Counted from the first letter of the stretch, positions 1-7,406 are shown. The stretch is DNA of 17,695 bases from Candidatus Woesearchaeota archaeon CG10_big_fil_rev_8_21_14_0_10_36_11 (GCA_002762845.1 PCYB01000076.1:1-17695); one strand, 5' to 3'. Program-made: numbers and translations. Notes: generated by a model not told the origin, from the sequence alone.

Positions 1-150
1 AATTATCTCCAAAACTTTAGTTCTGGTTAGTTTCATAACCTCATTATTTTTATCGTAGGGAAAAACTTTCGGGATAACACAACAAAAAAAGAAATTGTAA
101 CATTGACACGAGAGCCGTTCATTGACATGTTTTTTGAAGAAAATACATAA
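1..150 (+). pseudogene. Possible C-terminal remnant of an upstream gene, cut by the window edge and apparently frameshifted
   Basis: Positions 2-55 in frame 2 encode a hydrophobic stretch (LVLVSFITSLF) that could be a membrane helix, and that frame stops at 56-58. From about 49 to 150, frame 1 is open for roughly 34 codons and ends at TAA 148-150; its tail (residues such as KEIVTLTREPFIDMFFEENT) looks like ordinary charged protein. A one-base slip in the T5 run at 47-51 would join the two. This could equally be chance: the stretch is short, and a 50-codon frame is also open on the other strand. Family not recognised. Confidence 0.25.
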
Positions 151-177
151 ACACAGAACTCTATTTTACACATAAGA

Positions 178-185
178 TTTATAAA
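178..185 (+). promoter_or_regulatory. TATA box of the ABC exporter operon
   Basis: TTTATAAA is centred about 26 nt before the GTG at 207. That is the distance from an archaeal TATA box to the transcription start, so the transcript is probably leaderless and begins at the start codon. Confidence 0.65.
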
Positions 186-206
186 CATAGAATAATTCTT
201 TTTTCT

Positions 207-1151
207 GTGGTGTTAGTAAGGTTAAAAGAGGTGTCGAAAGAGTACCGTAAGCGGTTAATTCTAGAAAATGTTAACTTTAAAATTGAAGAAGGAGACATTC
301 TTGGCGTTATCGGCCAGTCAGGAAGTGGAAAGACAACGTTATTAAACCTTATCGCCGGATTTATCGAACCTACATATGGTGAAGTAACATACCTCTCAAA
401 AGCGACAAATGAAGAACGGAACTTAACAAAAAATCTTCATAAAATAAAACGGCATATCGGATTTACACCGCAACATAATTCGTTCTATCCAAAATTAACA
501 GTACACGAAAATTTGTGGCATTTTGGAAAGTTGTACAACGTCCCATCAGCAGTATTAAAGAATAATATTAGAAACCTTCTCAATTTTACTAAACTTATAG
601 ATCATCAAAATGTGTTGGCAGAACACCTTTCTGGTGGTATGCAGAAACGGTTAGACTTGTCGTGCAGCCTTATTCATAAACCAAAGTTGCTTCTCCTTGA
701 CGAACCAACAGCAGATTTAGATCCTATTCTTCAAAAGGAAATTATTCATCTTCTTCAAGAAGTAAATAAACAAGGAGTAACGATTGTTATCGCATCACAT
801 CACCTTGATAGTGTAGAACTTTTATGTAACAAAATAGCTATTGTTCATAAAGGAAAAGTTCACACGCACGGGCTACTTGAAGACATACAAAAGCCGTACC
901 TTAAAGAACATTTTACAATTAAAATGAAACACGGCCAGGATAAAGAACGGTTGCTTGCGAGATTAAAACTGCTTCCAATACAAAAAATTGTTGATAATGG
1001 ATATAATCTCGAGATTTATCCGACAGACATACAAAATACAATGAACAGTATTTTAGAAATAATACGAGAAGAAAATTTGTACCTTCATGATTTAGATATG
1101 CGAAAGCCGTCATTGAACGAAATATTTGAAAAAATTGCAACGGGGAATTAA
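207..1151 (+). CDS. ABC transporter ATP-binding protein (ABC-2 exporter type)
   Basis: This is the cytoplasmic ATPase that would power the membrane protein encoded directly after it. All nucleotide-binding motifs are visible in the 314 residues: Walker A GQSGSGKTT (36-44), Q-loop Gln89 in TPQHNSF, signature LSGGM (141-145), Walker B LLLLDEP (161-167), D-loop LDP (171-173) and the switch His198 in ASHHLD. About 85 residues follow the core domain, as is common in ABC-2 and drug-export ATPases. The start is GTG 207 (an adjacent GTG at 210 is possible), chosen because it lies about 26 nt after a TATA box. The stop is immediately followed by the ATG of the permease, so the two are one operon. The substrate cannot be read from the sequence. 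Confidence 0.93.
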   Translation: MVLVRLKEVSKEYRKRLILENVNFKIEEGDILGVIGQSGSGKTTLLNLIAGFIEPTYGEVTYLSKATNEERNLTKNLHKIKRHIGFTPQHNSFYPKLTVHENLWHFGKLYNVPSAVLKNNIRNLLNFTKLIDHQNVLAEHLSGGMQKRLDLSCSLIHKPKLLLLDEPTADLDPILQKEIIHLLQEVNKQGVTIVIASHHLDSVELLCNKIAIVHKGKVHTHGLLEDIQKPYLKEHFTIKMKHGQDKERLLARLKLLPIQKIVDNGYNLEIYPTDIQNTMNSILEIIREENLYLHDLDMRKPSLNEIFEKIATGN

Positions 1152-2888
1152 ATGATGAAAGCAGTATGGTTAGTTACAAAGAAGAACGTTAAGTTATTGT
1201 TACGTGCAAAAGGTTCAGCACTTATCGTTATCTTTGCGCCGCTATTAATTGTCCTTATCCTTGGTCTTTCATATAACACCTCATCACAATTCGGTCTTTC
1301 TATTGGTGTCTATGCGCCATCATATACAGACGATGTAAACTCGTTCGTGACACTTCTTGAAGAAGATGCGTTTACCATACAAAAATATGATTCTTCGTTG
1401 GATGATTGCATTGAAGATATAAAGATGGGACAAGTACATACATGCATATCTCTTCCAGAAAGTTTATCGGTAGAGGACAACACGCCACGAGAAATTACAT
1501 TTTATGTTGATCCAAGCAGACTTAACCTTGTATGGATGGTACAAGAAACTGTACAGGGAAAGTTTGATATTAAATCGCAGGAAATTTCAGAAGGATTAAC
1601 ACAAAACATTCTTACAAAAGTTGCACAGACACAAACAACCATAACAGAAACAAGCGGAACGCTTAGTTCTGTCCGAAGCGAAGCTGCTGCTGTCTCTGGC
1701 GTAACAGCATCGGTACGATCCGATTTGGCAGTGTTAGATTTAGGAGGGTCAACAGCAGATTTTGGGAGCGAGATTTTAAAAAATCTTACGGAAGAATTGG
1801 ATAGTGCGAAAGAAAGTGTTGACAAGTCTCTTGAACGATTAGAAGAAGCAAACATGAGCGCGTCTGATAAGAATGTTCTACGACGATACCTTACAGAAGC
1901 GTCTGAAAGTCTTGCGGCAACTGATGAGATTGATGATAATGGTACGTCAACAAGTGCAAAGTCTGTCTTTGCAGGTCTTATCGATGAATTAAACGTCACA
2001 CGAACAAAGTTATCAAAAGCGAGTACCGCGATCGCGGGTGCAACACCAGCACTAGCATCATCGGGAACAACGTTAGAACAAATTCAATCTTCGCTTGATT
2101 CTGTATTAGCATCACTCAATGATATATCTGCAACGCTAAGCGCACAGAAAGTTACGGAAGCGGGTACTATTGTATCTCCTTTGACAACAATTATAGAACC
2201 CGTACAAGAAGAAGGTACGTACCTCAATTACCTTTTCCCTGCAATCCTTGTATTGGTCGTCATGTTTAGTTCATTGTTATTAGGAACAACACTTGTGATG
2301 ATGGAAAAAAATAGTCCGGCATTTTTGAGAAATTTTTTCCTTCCTATTCGAAAGATGACATTTATTATCTCCGTATATATGACGAACGTTATATTAATTA
2401 TTATTCAACTGCTTGTCATTCTTGGCATTTCACTCTTTTTCTTGACAGATACGTTACCCCAATTTCCAAATCTTGCACTTGTGTTGTTCATTGCAGCATC
2501 CGTCTTTACATTTTTAGGAATGGCAATCGGATACTTTTTTGTATCTGAAGAAACGGGAATACTTGCATCAATATCGTTAGGTAACATTTTCCTTTTCTTT
2601 TCCGGCCTTATTCTTCCTCTTGAAGGCCTTTCACCAACATTGCGAAGTATTGCACAGTATAGTCCGTTTGTCATTGCAAAGAATCTTATCCGAGAAGTCT
2701 TCCTGTTTAGTTCGCCGTTACAGGCTGTATGGGTAGACCTTGTTATCTTTGTAGGATACGCAGTAGTATTATTTGTCATAATCTTAATATTAGAATCTAT
2801 TATGCATAAACATCTTGTACATAAGTTCTTACGACACCACCATAGGGCCCATATACAAAGAGATAAAATGAACAAAGGTCGAGCATAG
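1152..2888 (+). CDS. ABC-2-type transporter permease with long Ser/Thr-rich ectodomain
   Basis: This is the membrane partner of the preceding ATPase, probably an exporter. The 578 residues show one N-terminal membrane helix (about 23-40), a large extracytoplasmic region (about 41-358), then five helices (about 359-383, 402-430, 438-462, 468-490, 525-549) and a basic, His-rich cytoplasmic tail (551-578). The layout of one helix, a big outside domain and five helices matches the ABC-2 permease family, including the YhgE/Pip-like members. Residues 150-335 of the ectodomain are rich in Ser, Thr, Ala and Leu with heptad-like spacing, suggesting long helices or coiled coil, with many Ser/Thr available for glycosylation. 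A GGGG at 1142-1145 may serve as a weak ribosome binding site. Substrate unknown; lipids, polysaccharides, peptides or drugs are all possible. Confidence 0.85.
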   Translation: MMKAVWLVTKKNVKLLLRAKGSALIVIFAPLLIVLILGLSYNTSSQFGLSIGVYAPSYTDDVNSFVTLLEEDAFTIQKYDSSLDDCIEDIKMGQVHTCISLPESLSVEDNTPREITFYVDPSRLNLVWMVQETVQGKFDIKSQEISEGLTQNILTKVAQTQTTITETSGTLSSVRSEAAAVSGVTASVRSDLAVLDLGGSTADFGSEILKNLTEELDSAKESVDKSLERLEEANMSASDKNVLRRYLTEASESLAATDEIDDNGTSTSAKSVFAGLIDELNVTRTKLSKASTAIAGATPALASSGTTLEQIQSSLDSVLASLNDISATLSAQKVTEAGTIVSPLTTIIEPVQEEGTYLNYLFPAILVLVVMFSSLLLGTTLVMMEKNSPAFLRNFFLPIRKMTFIISVYMTNVILIIIQLLVILGISLFFLTDTLPQFPNLALVLFIAASVFTFLGMAIGYFFVSEETGILASISLGNIFLFFSGLILPLEGLSPTLRSIAQYSPFVIAKNLIREVFLFSSPLQAVWVDLVIFVGYAVVLFVIILILESIMHKHLVHKFLRHHHRAHIQRDKMNKGRA

Positions 2889-2889
2889 A

Positions 2890-2898
2890 TTTATATTA
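2890..2898 (+). promoter_or_regulatory. TATA box of the AK6/Fap7-like kinase gene
   Basis: TTTATATTA is centred 27 nt before ATG 2921 and begins two bases after the stop of the permease gene. The T-rich stretch at 2902-2915 between box and start could also act as a terminator for the ABC operon; that second role is a guess. Confidence 0.6.
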
Positions 2899-2920
2899 TC
2901 GTTTTTGTTTTCTTTCAAGT

Positions 2921-3400
2921 ATGATTGTTGTTATAACGGGAACACCGGGTGTTGGAAAAACGACGTTAGCGAAAGCACTTGCAACAGAATTAGGATGGAA
3001 GCGGCTCCATTTATCGTATTATTATAAGACGATTTCTACTGGTTATAATAAGGAGAAACAATGTTATGATATTGACATGAAAAAGTTTGAAGAACTTGTT
3101 GTGAAGAAATCTGCTAAAGATAATTTGATTATTGATTCGCACATTGCACATTTATTACCAACAAAAATGGTTGATTTATGTGTTGTCATTACATGTTCTA
3201 ATTTGAAAAAATTAGAGAAACGGTTAAATGGACGTAAATATTCCGCAAAGAAAGTACGAGAAAATCTTGATGTTGAAATATTTCAAGTATGTTTACTGGA
3301 GGCTCGTGAGAAAAGACATAAGCTAATTGTTGTTGATTGCAAGACAAAAAATATGGTTACTAAACTGCTCCATGAAATTAAAAGAAGTATAAATACGTAA
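2921..3400 (+). CDS. AK6/Fap7-like adenylate kinase and ribosome-assembly NTPase
   Basis: Archaeal and eukaryotic Fap7/AK6 proteins are small P-loop NMP kinases and ATPases that bind ribosomal protein uS11 and help assemble the small ribosomal subunit. The 159 residues match this family in length and order: Walker A GTPGVGKTT (7-15), a GYNKEKQCYDID segment (41-52) in the place of the family's GYDEE..Y.VDE block, an Asp-Ser-His motif (72-74) after a hydrophobic strand, and a lid-like stretch RLNGRKYSAKKVRENLDVEI (101-120). The usual final block with a hydrophobic strand and Asp follows. The gene has its own promoter and a probable leaderless start. Its position just before the release factor gene suits a translation role. 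A different small nucleotide kinase is unlikely given the NMP-binding pattern. Confidence 0.88.
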   Translation: MIVVITGTPGVGKTTLAKALATELGWKRLHLSYYYKTISTGYNKEKQCYDIDMKKFEELVVKKSAKDNLIIDSHIAHLLPTKMVDLCVVITCSNLKKLEKRLNGRKYSAKKVRENLDVEIFQVCLLEAREKRHKLIVVDCKTKNMVTKLLHEIKRSINT

Positions 3401-3411
3401 GTACAGGTATC

Positions 3412-3420
3412 TTTATAAAT
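3412..3420 (+). promoter_or_regulatory. TATA box of the aRF1 operon
   Basis: TTTATAAAT is centred 27 nt before ATG 3443. The intervening bases are pyrimidine-rich and contain no Shine-Dalgarno sequence, which fits a leaderless mRNA. Confidence 0.65.
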
Positions 3421-3442
3421 TCCTTCTCACATTTCTTCTATT

Positions 3443-4543
3443 ATGGCAATAACAGCACATCAGAAACTGCAACTGAAGAAATTGTTAAGTGATTTACGTA
3501 GTCATAAGGCCCCTCATACAGAATTCGTAACGGTATATGTCCCAGCAGGGTATGACCTTACGAAAATTATTCAACACTTAGCAGAAGAGCAGGGAACAGC
3601 ATCAAACATCAAATCGGCAACGACACGGAAAAATGTTCAGGGTGCGCTTGAAAAGATGATACAGCACCTTAGAACGATTGGGTCGACGCCAGTAAATGGT
3701 CTTGCAATTTTTTCTGGAAATGTTGCTGCTGGTGAAGGGAAGCAAGATATGCGTATATGGAGTTTTGAACCGCCAGTACCGCTCAATATTAGGATATATA
3801 GGTGCGATAAGAATTTTGTTACTGATATCATTGAGGAAATGTTAGTTGAACATAATGTGTACGGCCTTGTGGTGTTAGATAGAAGGGACGCCAACATTGC
3901 GTTATTGAAAGGGAAAACTATCGTTCCTCTTAAAAAAACACATTCGGAAGTACCTGGCAAATTTAAAGCAGGTGGTCAAAGTGCAGCTCGTTTTGCACGA
4001 TTACGTGAAGGTGCTATTAAAGATCATTTTAAGAAAATTGCAGAGTATATGAAAGAACAACTCCTTCCATTAGGCAATAATCTTAAAGGGATTATTATTG
4101 GCGGACCGGGAACAACCGTGAACGATTTTATGAATAAAGATTATCTTACGGGAGATATCAAAAAGAAAATTATTGGAACAAAAGATTTATCGTATACGGG
4201 TGATTTTGGATTACAGGAACTTCTCGATAGGGCACAGGATTTACTTGCTGAAGAAGAAATTACACACGAGAAAAATATTGTTCAGGCATTTCTTAAACAG
4301 ATGCTTGACAACATGAAAAAGATAACGTATGGAGAAAAAGAAACGTTACGAGCACTTGAAATGAACGCAGTTGATACGTTATTATTGTCCGAATCCCTTT
4401 CTGAAAATAAAATATTTGAACTTGAATCAAAGGCAGAAGAAGGCGGTTCTAAAGTACACATTATATCAACTGAAACGCGAGAAGGTGTTCAGATACGCGA
4501 TTTGGGTGGCGTTGTTGCGATATTACGATTTGAGATTGAATAA
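3443..4543 (+). CDS. prf1: Peptide chain release factor aRF1 (class I), short form
   Basis: aRF1 recognises all three stop codons in the ribosomal A site and triggers release of the finished peptide. Both decisive motifs are present in the 366 residues: TASNIKS (52-58) with YRCDKNF (119-125), which read the stop codon, and AGGQSAARFARLREG (176-190), whose GGQ (177-179) reaches the peptidyl-transferase centre. The C-terminal domain ends normally (IISTETREGVQ to GGVVAILRF). However, archaeal aRF1 is usually about 410-420 residues, and the roughly 50-residue minidomain with zinc-ribbon-like cysteines expected between the LLLSE strand (313-317) and the SKVHIIS strand (336-342) is absent here. The protein has only Cys121 in the whole chain. 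The gene heads an operon with two further genes, the next starting 4 bases downstream. Confidence 0.95.
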   Translation: MAITAHQKLQLKKLLSDLRSHKAPHTEFVTVYVPAGYDLTKIIQHLAEEQGTASNIKSATTRKNVQGALEKMIQHLRTIGSTPVNGLAIFSGNVAAGEGKQDMRIWSFEPPVPLNIRIYRCDKNFVTDIIEEMLVEHNVYGLVVLDRRDANIALLKGKTIVPLKKTHSEVPGKFKAGGQSAARFARLREGAIKDHFKKIAEYMKEQLLPLGNNLKGIIIGGPGTTVNDFMNKDYLTGDIKKKIIGTKDLSYTGDFGLQELLDRAQDLLAEEEITHEKNIVQAFLKQMLDNMKKITYGEKETLRALEMNAVDTLLLSESLSENKIFELESKAEEGGSKVHIISTETREGVQIRDLGGVVAILRFEIE

Positions 4544-4547
4544 GACA

Positions 4548-6044
4548 ATGAAATGGCCAGAATTTCAAGAGATAACGAAACATAATAATTCTAAAGAGAA
4601 AGTTCTTGCTGATTTATTAAAATTACAAAAAAAGTATACAGAAGAAACTGAAATATTTCATATCCCTTCAAAAGTGTTCTACGTAAGTCCAGGATTTTAT
4701 TGGATAACAGAACAGCTTAAAGACCATTATGGGGTTGGTATGCCATTTGTATTTGGATATTTCAAAGAAGGGAAAGGAGAATGGCATTGGGTACCACATA
4801 TAGGTCCAGCACAGAAAGTTATGAAACAAATAGAAAAAGAAAATACTTTTCTTTCAGAAATTCAAAACAAAACTAAAAGGATTATAGATAAATTTGATGG
4901 GTGGCTAGCAAAACAAGAAATCAAGAATGATAAATGTCTTCAGTATTATATTGACAAACTTAACGAAACGTGTAACGTCCTTCTTGAGACAAATATTCAT
5001 CTCCAAATATCTTTTCACATTAACGAATTACTACGAAATAAATTAGTATCTTTATTTCCAGAATTATCTGAAACAGAAATCATGACCTTTGCCCCTTCAA
5101 ATAAGAAAGCGGATGTTGTACATCATGACGATTTATTGATTGATTTGATTTGGTGGTGTAAAGAAAATAAATGTTCATTAACCAAATTAAATTTTGATAC
5201 ATTGATACAGAAACCAGCATTTAAGAAAAAGTTGGAAAGTTGTTATAATCATGGTTATTTCTTACATTCAAGTTATGGTGGCGTTAATCTTTGGTCATTA
5301 AAGAGAGAATACCAAGAACTTAGAGAAAAAGTGAAAGAAAAGATCGGCCAAGTTCATGAAACAAAGAAGGAGGAATATTCTTTCACGAAAGAACAACAGT
5401 TTTGGGTAAATGTTAGTCAGTTCTTCTCTCTTTTACGTGATAAAAGAAAGACAATTCAACAGAAAGTGTTTTACCATATGGCTTGTTTATTAGAAGAGAT
5501 TGCTAAAAAAAGCACCATATCGCGAACGAATTTGGAACATTTACGTGTTGATCAGATCACGATAGGATCATTACAGAACAAGAAAGAAATTAAGAATATT
5601 ATCAATAAACAGAAAGAGGGATATTTCTTTGCATGGACAACAAACAAAAACATTTTTACAGAAACGGGAAAGGATGCAAATGTAATATATGAAAAGTATT
5701 ATTCTGAGAAAGAACATACAGAAACTGAAATAAGTGGATTATCTGCAAGTCAAGGTTTTGCTAAAGGTATTGTAAGAATTGTTTTAAACACGCACGGAAA
5801 GATTACGTTTAATAAAGGTGATGTTTTGGTTACCGCAATGACATCTCCTGATTTTGTTCCATTGATGCGTAAGGCAAGTGCCATTGTAACAGATTTAGGT
5901 GGCATAACATGCCACGCTGCGATAATTGCTAGAGAATTTAATAAACCTTGTATTGTCGGTACAAGAATTGCAACCAAAATCTTTAAAGAGGGTGATATTG
6001 TAGAAGTGGATGCTGAGAAGGGGATTGTAAAAATAATAAAATGA
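4548..6044 (+). CDS. Protein with C-terminal PEP-utilizer phosphohistidine swivelling domain; no ATP-grasp domain
   Basis: Residues about 396-498 of 498 are a clear PEP-utilizing mobile domain: GFAKGIVRIV at its start, GDVLVTAMTSPDFVP, then TDLGGITCHAAIIAREF with His456 in the position phosphorylated in PEP synthase, pyruvate phosphate dikinase and rifampicin phosphotransferase. In those enzymes the domain swings a phosphohistidine between an ATP-grasp domain and a second active site. Here the N-terminal 395 residues contain no P-loop or recognisable ATP-grasp. Residues about 285-340 (LRDKRKTIQQKVFYH) loosely resemble the helical segment just before the mobile domain in PEP synthase-like proteins. 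Start ATG 4548 lies 4 bases after the aRF1 stop; the frame is open further upstream, but only inside aRF1. It overlaps the next gene by ATGA. Substrate and phosphate donor are unknown. Confidence 0.8.
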   Translation: MKWPEFQEITKHNNSKEKVLADLLKLQKKYTEETEIFHIPSKVFYVSPGFYWITEQLKDHYGVGMPFVFGYFKEGKGEWHWVPHIGPAQKVMKQIEKENTFLSEIQNKTKRIIDKFDGWLAKQEIKNDKCLQYYIDKLNETCNVLLETNIHLQISFHINELLRNKLVSLFPELSETEIMTFAPSNKKADVVHHDDLLIDLIWWCKENKCSLTKLNFDTLIQKPAFKKKLESCYNHGYFLHSSYGGVNLWSLKREYQELREKVKEKIGQVHETKKEEYSFTKEQQFWVNVSQFFSLLRDKRKTIQQKVFYHMACLLEEIAKKSTISRTNLEHLRVDQITIGSLQNKKEIKNIINKQKEGYFFAWTTNKNIFTETGKDANVIYEKYYSEKEHTETEISGLSASQGFAKGIVRIVLNTHGKITFNKGDVLVTAMTSPDFVPLMRKASAIVTDLGGITCHAAIIAREFNKPCIVGTRIATKIFKEGDIVEVDAEKGIVKIIK

Positions 6045-6721
6045 ACATTATAGAAGAATCATATAAACGGTTATTTCCAGAGAAAAAGATCCCATACATA
6101 ACAGCTATGGAATATAACAGAAGGTTGTCAGACTTTAATGCAAACATCGCGCTGCGAGGAAATGTACTAAGAATTCATCTTAACTTGCAGTGGAAAGATA
6201 TTGATAATGAAATAACAATCGGATTGATACAGCATCTTCTTTGTAAGCTGCTCAAAGCAAAAGTTCATACGCACAACATTGATTTGTACAATAATTTTGT
6301 AAAGAATATTCCATTATTAACACTAAAAACAAAAACGCATCCCGTATTGGAAGAATCGTTTATAAGAGTCAACAGCCAGTTCTTTAACAATGATATTGAA
6401 CAACCAAATTTACAATGGGGCACTAATTCGAAACGAAAACTTGCAAGTTATAATTTTCATAATGATACTATTACCGTTTCAACATTATTCAAAGATGTTT
6501 CTCAACATATCCTTGATTACCTTATGTACCATGAGATGTTACACAAACACCACACATTTCGTCATAAAAATGGGCGTAGTGCGTACCATACAAAAGAGTT
6601 CAAGGATGATGAGAAACAGTATCCTGGTTGGAAAAATGTTGAAAATGAAATTAATACAATAATTAGGAAAAATAAAGGAAGAAACCTCAAACATTTCTTT
6701 CAGAATAGATTTCTTCAATGA
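6041..6721 (+). CDS. SprT-like zinc metalloprotease
   Basis: The C-terminal part carries a SprT-type zinc site: YHEMLH (HExxH at 164-168, catalytic Glu165) followed by HTKEF (His183 as likely third ligand) and a PGW segment. The block before it (LEESFIRVNSQFFN, about 103-116, then QWGTNSKRKLASY and TITVSTLF) is the typical entry to SprT-like folds. The N-terminal 90 residues, including EITIGLIQHLLCKLLKAK, are predicted helical and unrecognised. There is no signal peptide, so it is probably cytoplasmic. SprT/Spartan relatives cleave DNA-bound or other proteins, but the substrate here is unknown. The ATGA overlap with the previous gene implies translational coupling. The last 35 bases overlap a gene on the other strand. 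Confidence 0.78.
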   Translation: MNIIEESYKRLFPEKKIPYITAMEYNRRLSDFNANIALRGNVLRIHLNLQWKDIDNEITIGLIQHLLCKLLKAKVHTHNIDLYNNFVKNIPLLTLKTKTHPVLEESFIRVNSQFFNNDIEQPNLQWGTNSKRKLASYNFHNDTITVSTLFKDVSQHILDYLMYHEMLHKHHTFRHKNGRSAYHTKEFKDDEKQYPGWKNVENEINTIIRKNKGRNLKHFFQNRFLQ

Positions 6722-7043
6722 TTCTAAATGTTTTTTTACTACCACAATTAACCAATAAATCGGCAGAGTTAGAACTTTCAACTCTTATTAATGACATTTG
6801 TTTAGAAGAGAAGTCAACATTATAACTCGGTAAACGGGGGGGCCACAATGAACCAGGATTGCGTAAAGCTTGCAAATGTATTTCTTGGTCTTCAGTGATT
6901 ATTGCATAATAGCTCACCATCCCACTTTGAGTCACCCTTTTATCGATTCTCACCCTATGTAGCATCTCTTTTAGTTTAGATTCGGTATGTCTATCACCTC
7001 GTCGAAGTAATTTCACCAAACTTTCATCATTAATATCAATCAT
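6687..7043 (-). CDS. Hypothetical protein of 118 residues
   Basis: I do not recognise this protein. The frame is open from ATG 7043 to TGA 6687 and reads as ordinary soluble protein: a charged helical N-terminus (LLRRGDRHTESKLKEML, about 11-27), a basic patch with RVRIDKRVTQSG, alternating hydrophobic stretches suggestive of beta strands, and a central WPPRLPSY. No membrane segment, zinc motif or nucleotide-binding motif is visible. Codon choice (AAA, GAA, TTA, AGA) fits the neighbours. It has no same-strand partner and overlaps the 3' end of the SprT-like gene by 35 bases. A C7 run in its coding strand (6836-6842) could make its frame unstable. A possible TATA element (TATATTAAA, reverse strand) lies near 7087-7095. 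Confidence 0.5.
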   Translation of the reverse strand: MIDINDESLVKLLRRGDRHTESKLKEMLHRVRIDKRVTQSGMVSYYAIITEDQEIHLQALRNPGSLWPPRLPSYNVDFSSKQMSLIRVESSNSADLLVNCGSKKTFRIIEEIYSERNV

Positions 7044-7151
7044 TTGAAATTCACTGCCAGTAAACTTAGATTCTAAAAATAGGATTATTTAATATAAAGA
7101 TTATGATTATATCTGATGCGTGTATTAAGAAAAACCCAAAACAGCGATACA

Positions 7152-7159
7152 TTTAAAAA
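7152..7159 (+). promoter_or_regulatory. TATA box of the histone-aIF5A-L40e operon
   Basis: TTTAAAAA is centred about 26 nt before ATG 7182, preceded by a purine-rich stretch (aaaacagcga) that could serve as BRE. The rest of the 138-base gap 7044-7181 contains only AT-rich sequence and the weak upstream signals of the opposite-strand gene. Confidence 0.6.
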
Positions 7160-7181
7160 CTGGGCATATTTTTAGCTTTAC

Positions 7182-7391
7182 ATGACCAAAAAGAGGTTTC
7201 TGTCCCATAATGCAATGGACAAAATAATGCGGGAAGCTGGTGCCACACGTGTTTCAGATGATGCAAAGGCTGCCCTTGCAGAATTGCTGGAACAGAAAGC
7301 GATAGAAATTTCAGCTGAGGCAAAACGGTTTGCTGAACATGCTGGAAGGAAGACCGTAACTGAAAAAGACATACGTCTTTCAAATAAATAG
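7182..7391 (+). CDS. Archaeal histone (HMf family, tail-less)
   Basis: Archaeal histones form dimers and longer stacks that wrap DNA. The 69 residues are a single histone fold with family landmarks: AMDKIMREAGATRVSDDA (11-28), where Arg23 to Asp27 form the first loop, the long central helix ALAELLEQKAIEISAEAKRFAEHAG (31-55), and the second DNA-binding loop RKTVTEKDI (56-64). There are no N- or C-terminal tails beyond the fold; the C-terminus stops after RLSNK, slightly earlier than in many homologues. It is the first gene of an operon with aIF5A and L40e and probably has a leaderless start. A longer frame on the opposite strand covers the same bases but has no conserved features. Confidence 0.95.
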   Translation: MTKKRFLSHNAMDKIMREAGATRVSDDAKAALAELLEQKAIEISAEAKRFAEHAGRKTVTEKDIRLSNK

Positions 7392-7394
7392 AAC

Positions 7395-7400
7395 GGTGGT
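7395..7400 (+). promoter_or_regulatory. Ribosome binding site of aIF5A
   Basis: GGTGGT lies 6 nt before ATG 7407 and is complementary, with a mismatch or wobble, to the CACCUCC end expected in archaeal 16S rRNA. It marks aIF5A as translated internally from the histone transcript. Confidence 0.55.
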
Positions 7401-7406
7401 TTTGAA

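Noticed and set aside
1502..1999. 165-residue frame on the minus strand inside the ABC permease gene
   Set aside because: It is the mirror of the Ser/Thr-rich ectodomain, gives Ser/Arg/Val-rich sequence without family features, and the plus-strand permease is well supported.
2405..2875. 156-residue minus-strand frame over the permease C-terminus
   Set aside because: It is complementary to codons of membrane helices and has no recognisable domain.
4371..4547. N-terminal extension of the phosphohistidine-domain protein into aRF1
   Set aside because: The extension would begin at a non-ATG codon and lies entirely within the conserved aRF1 coding region; ATG 4548 is 4 bases after the aRF1 stop.
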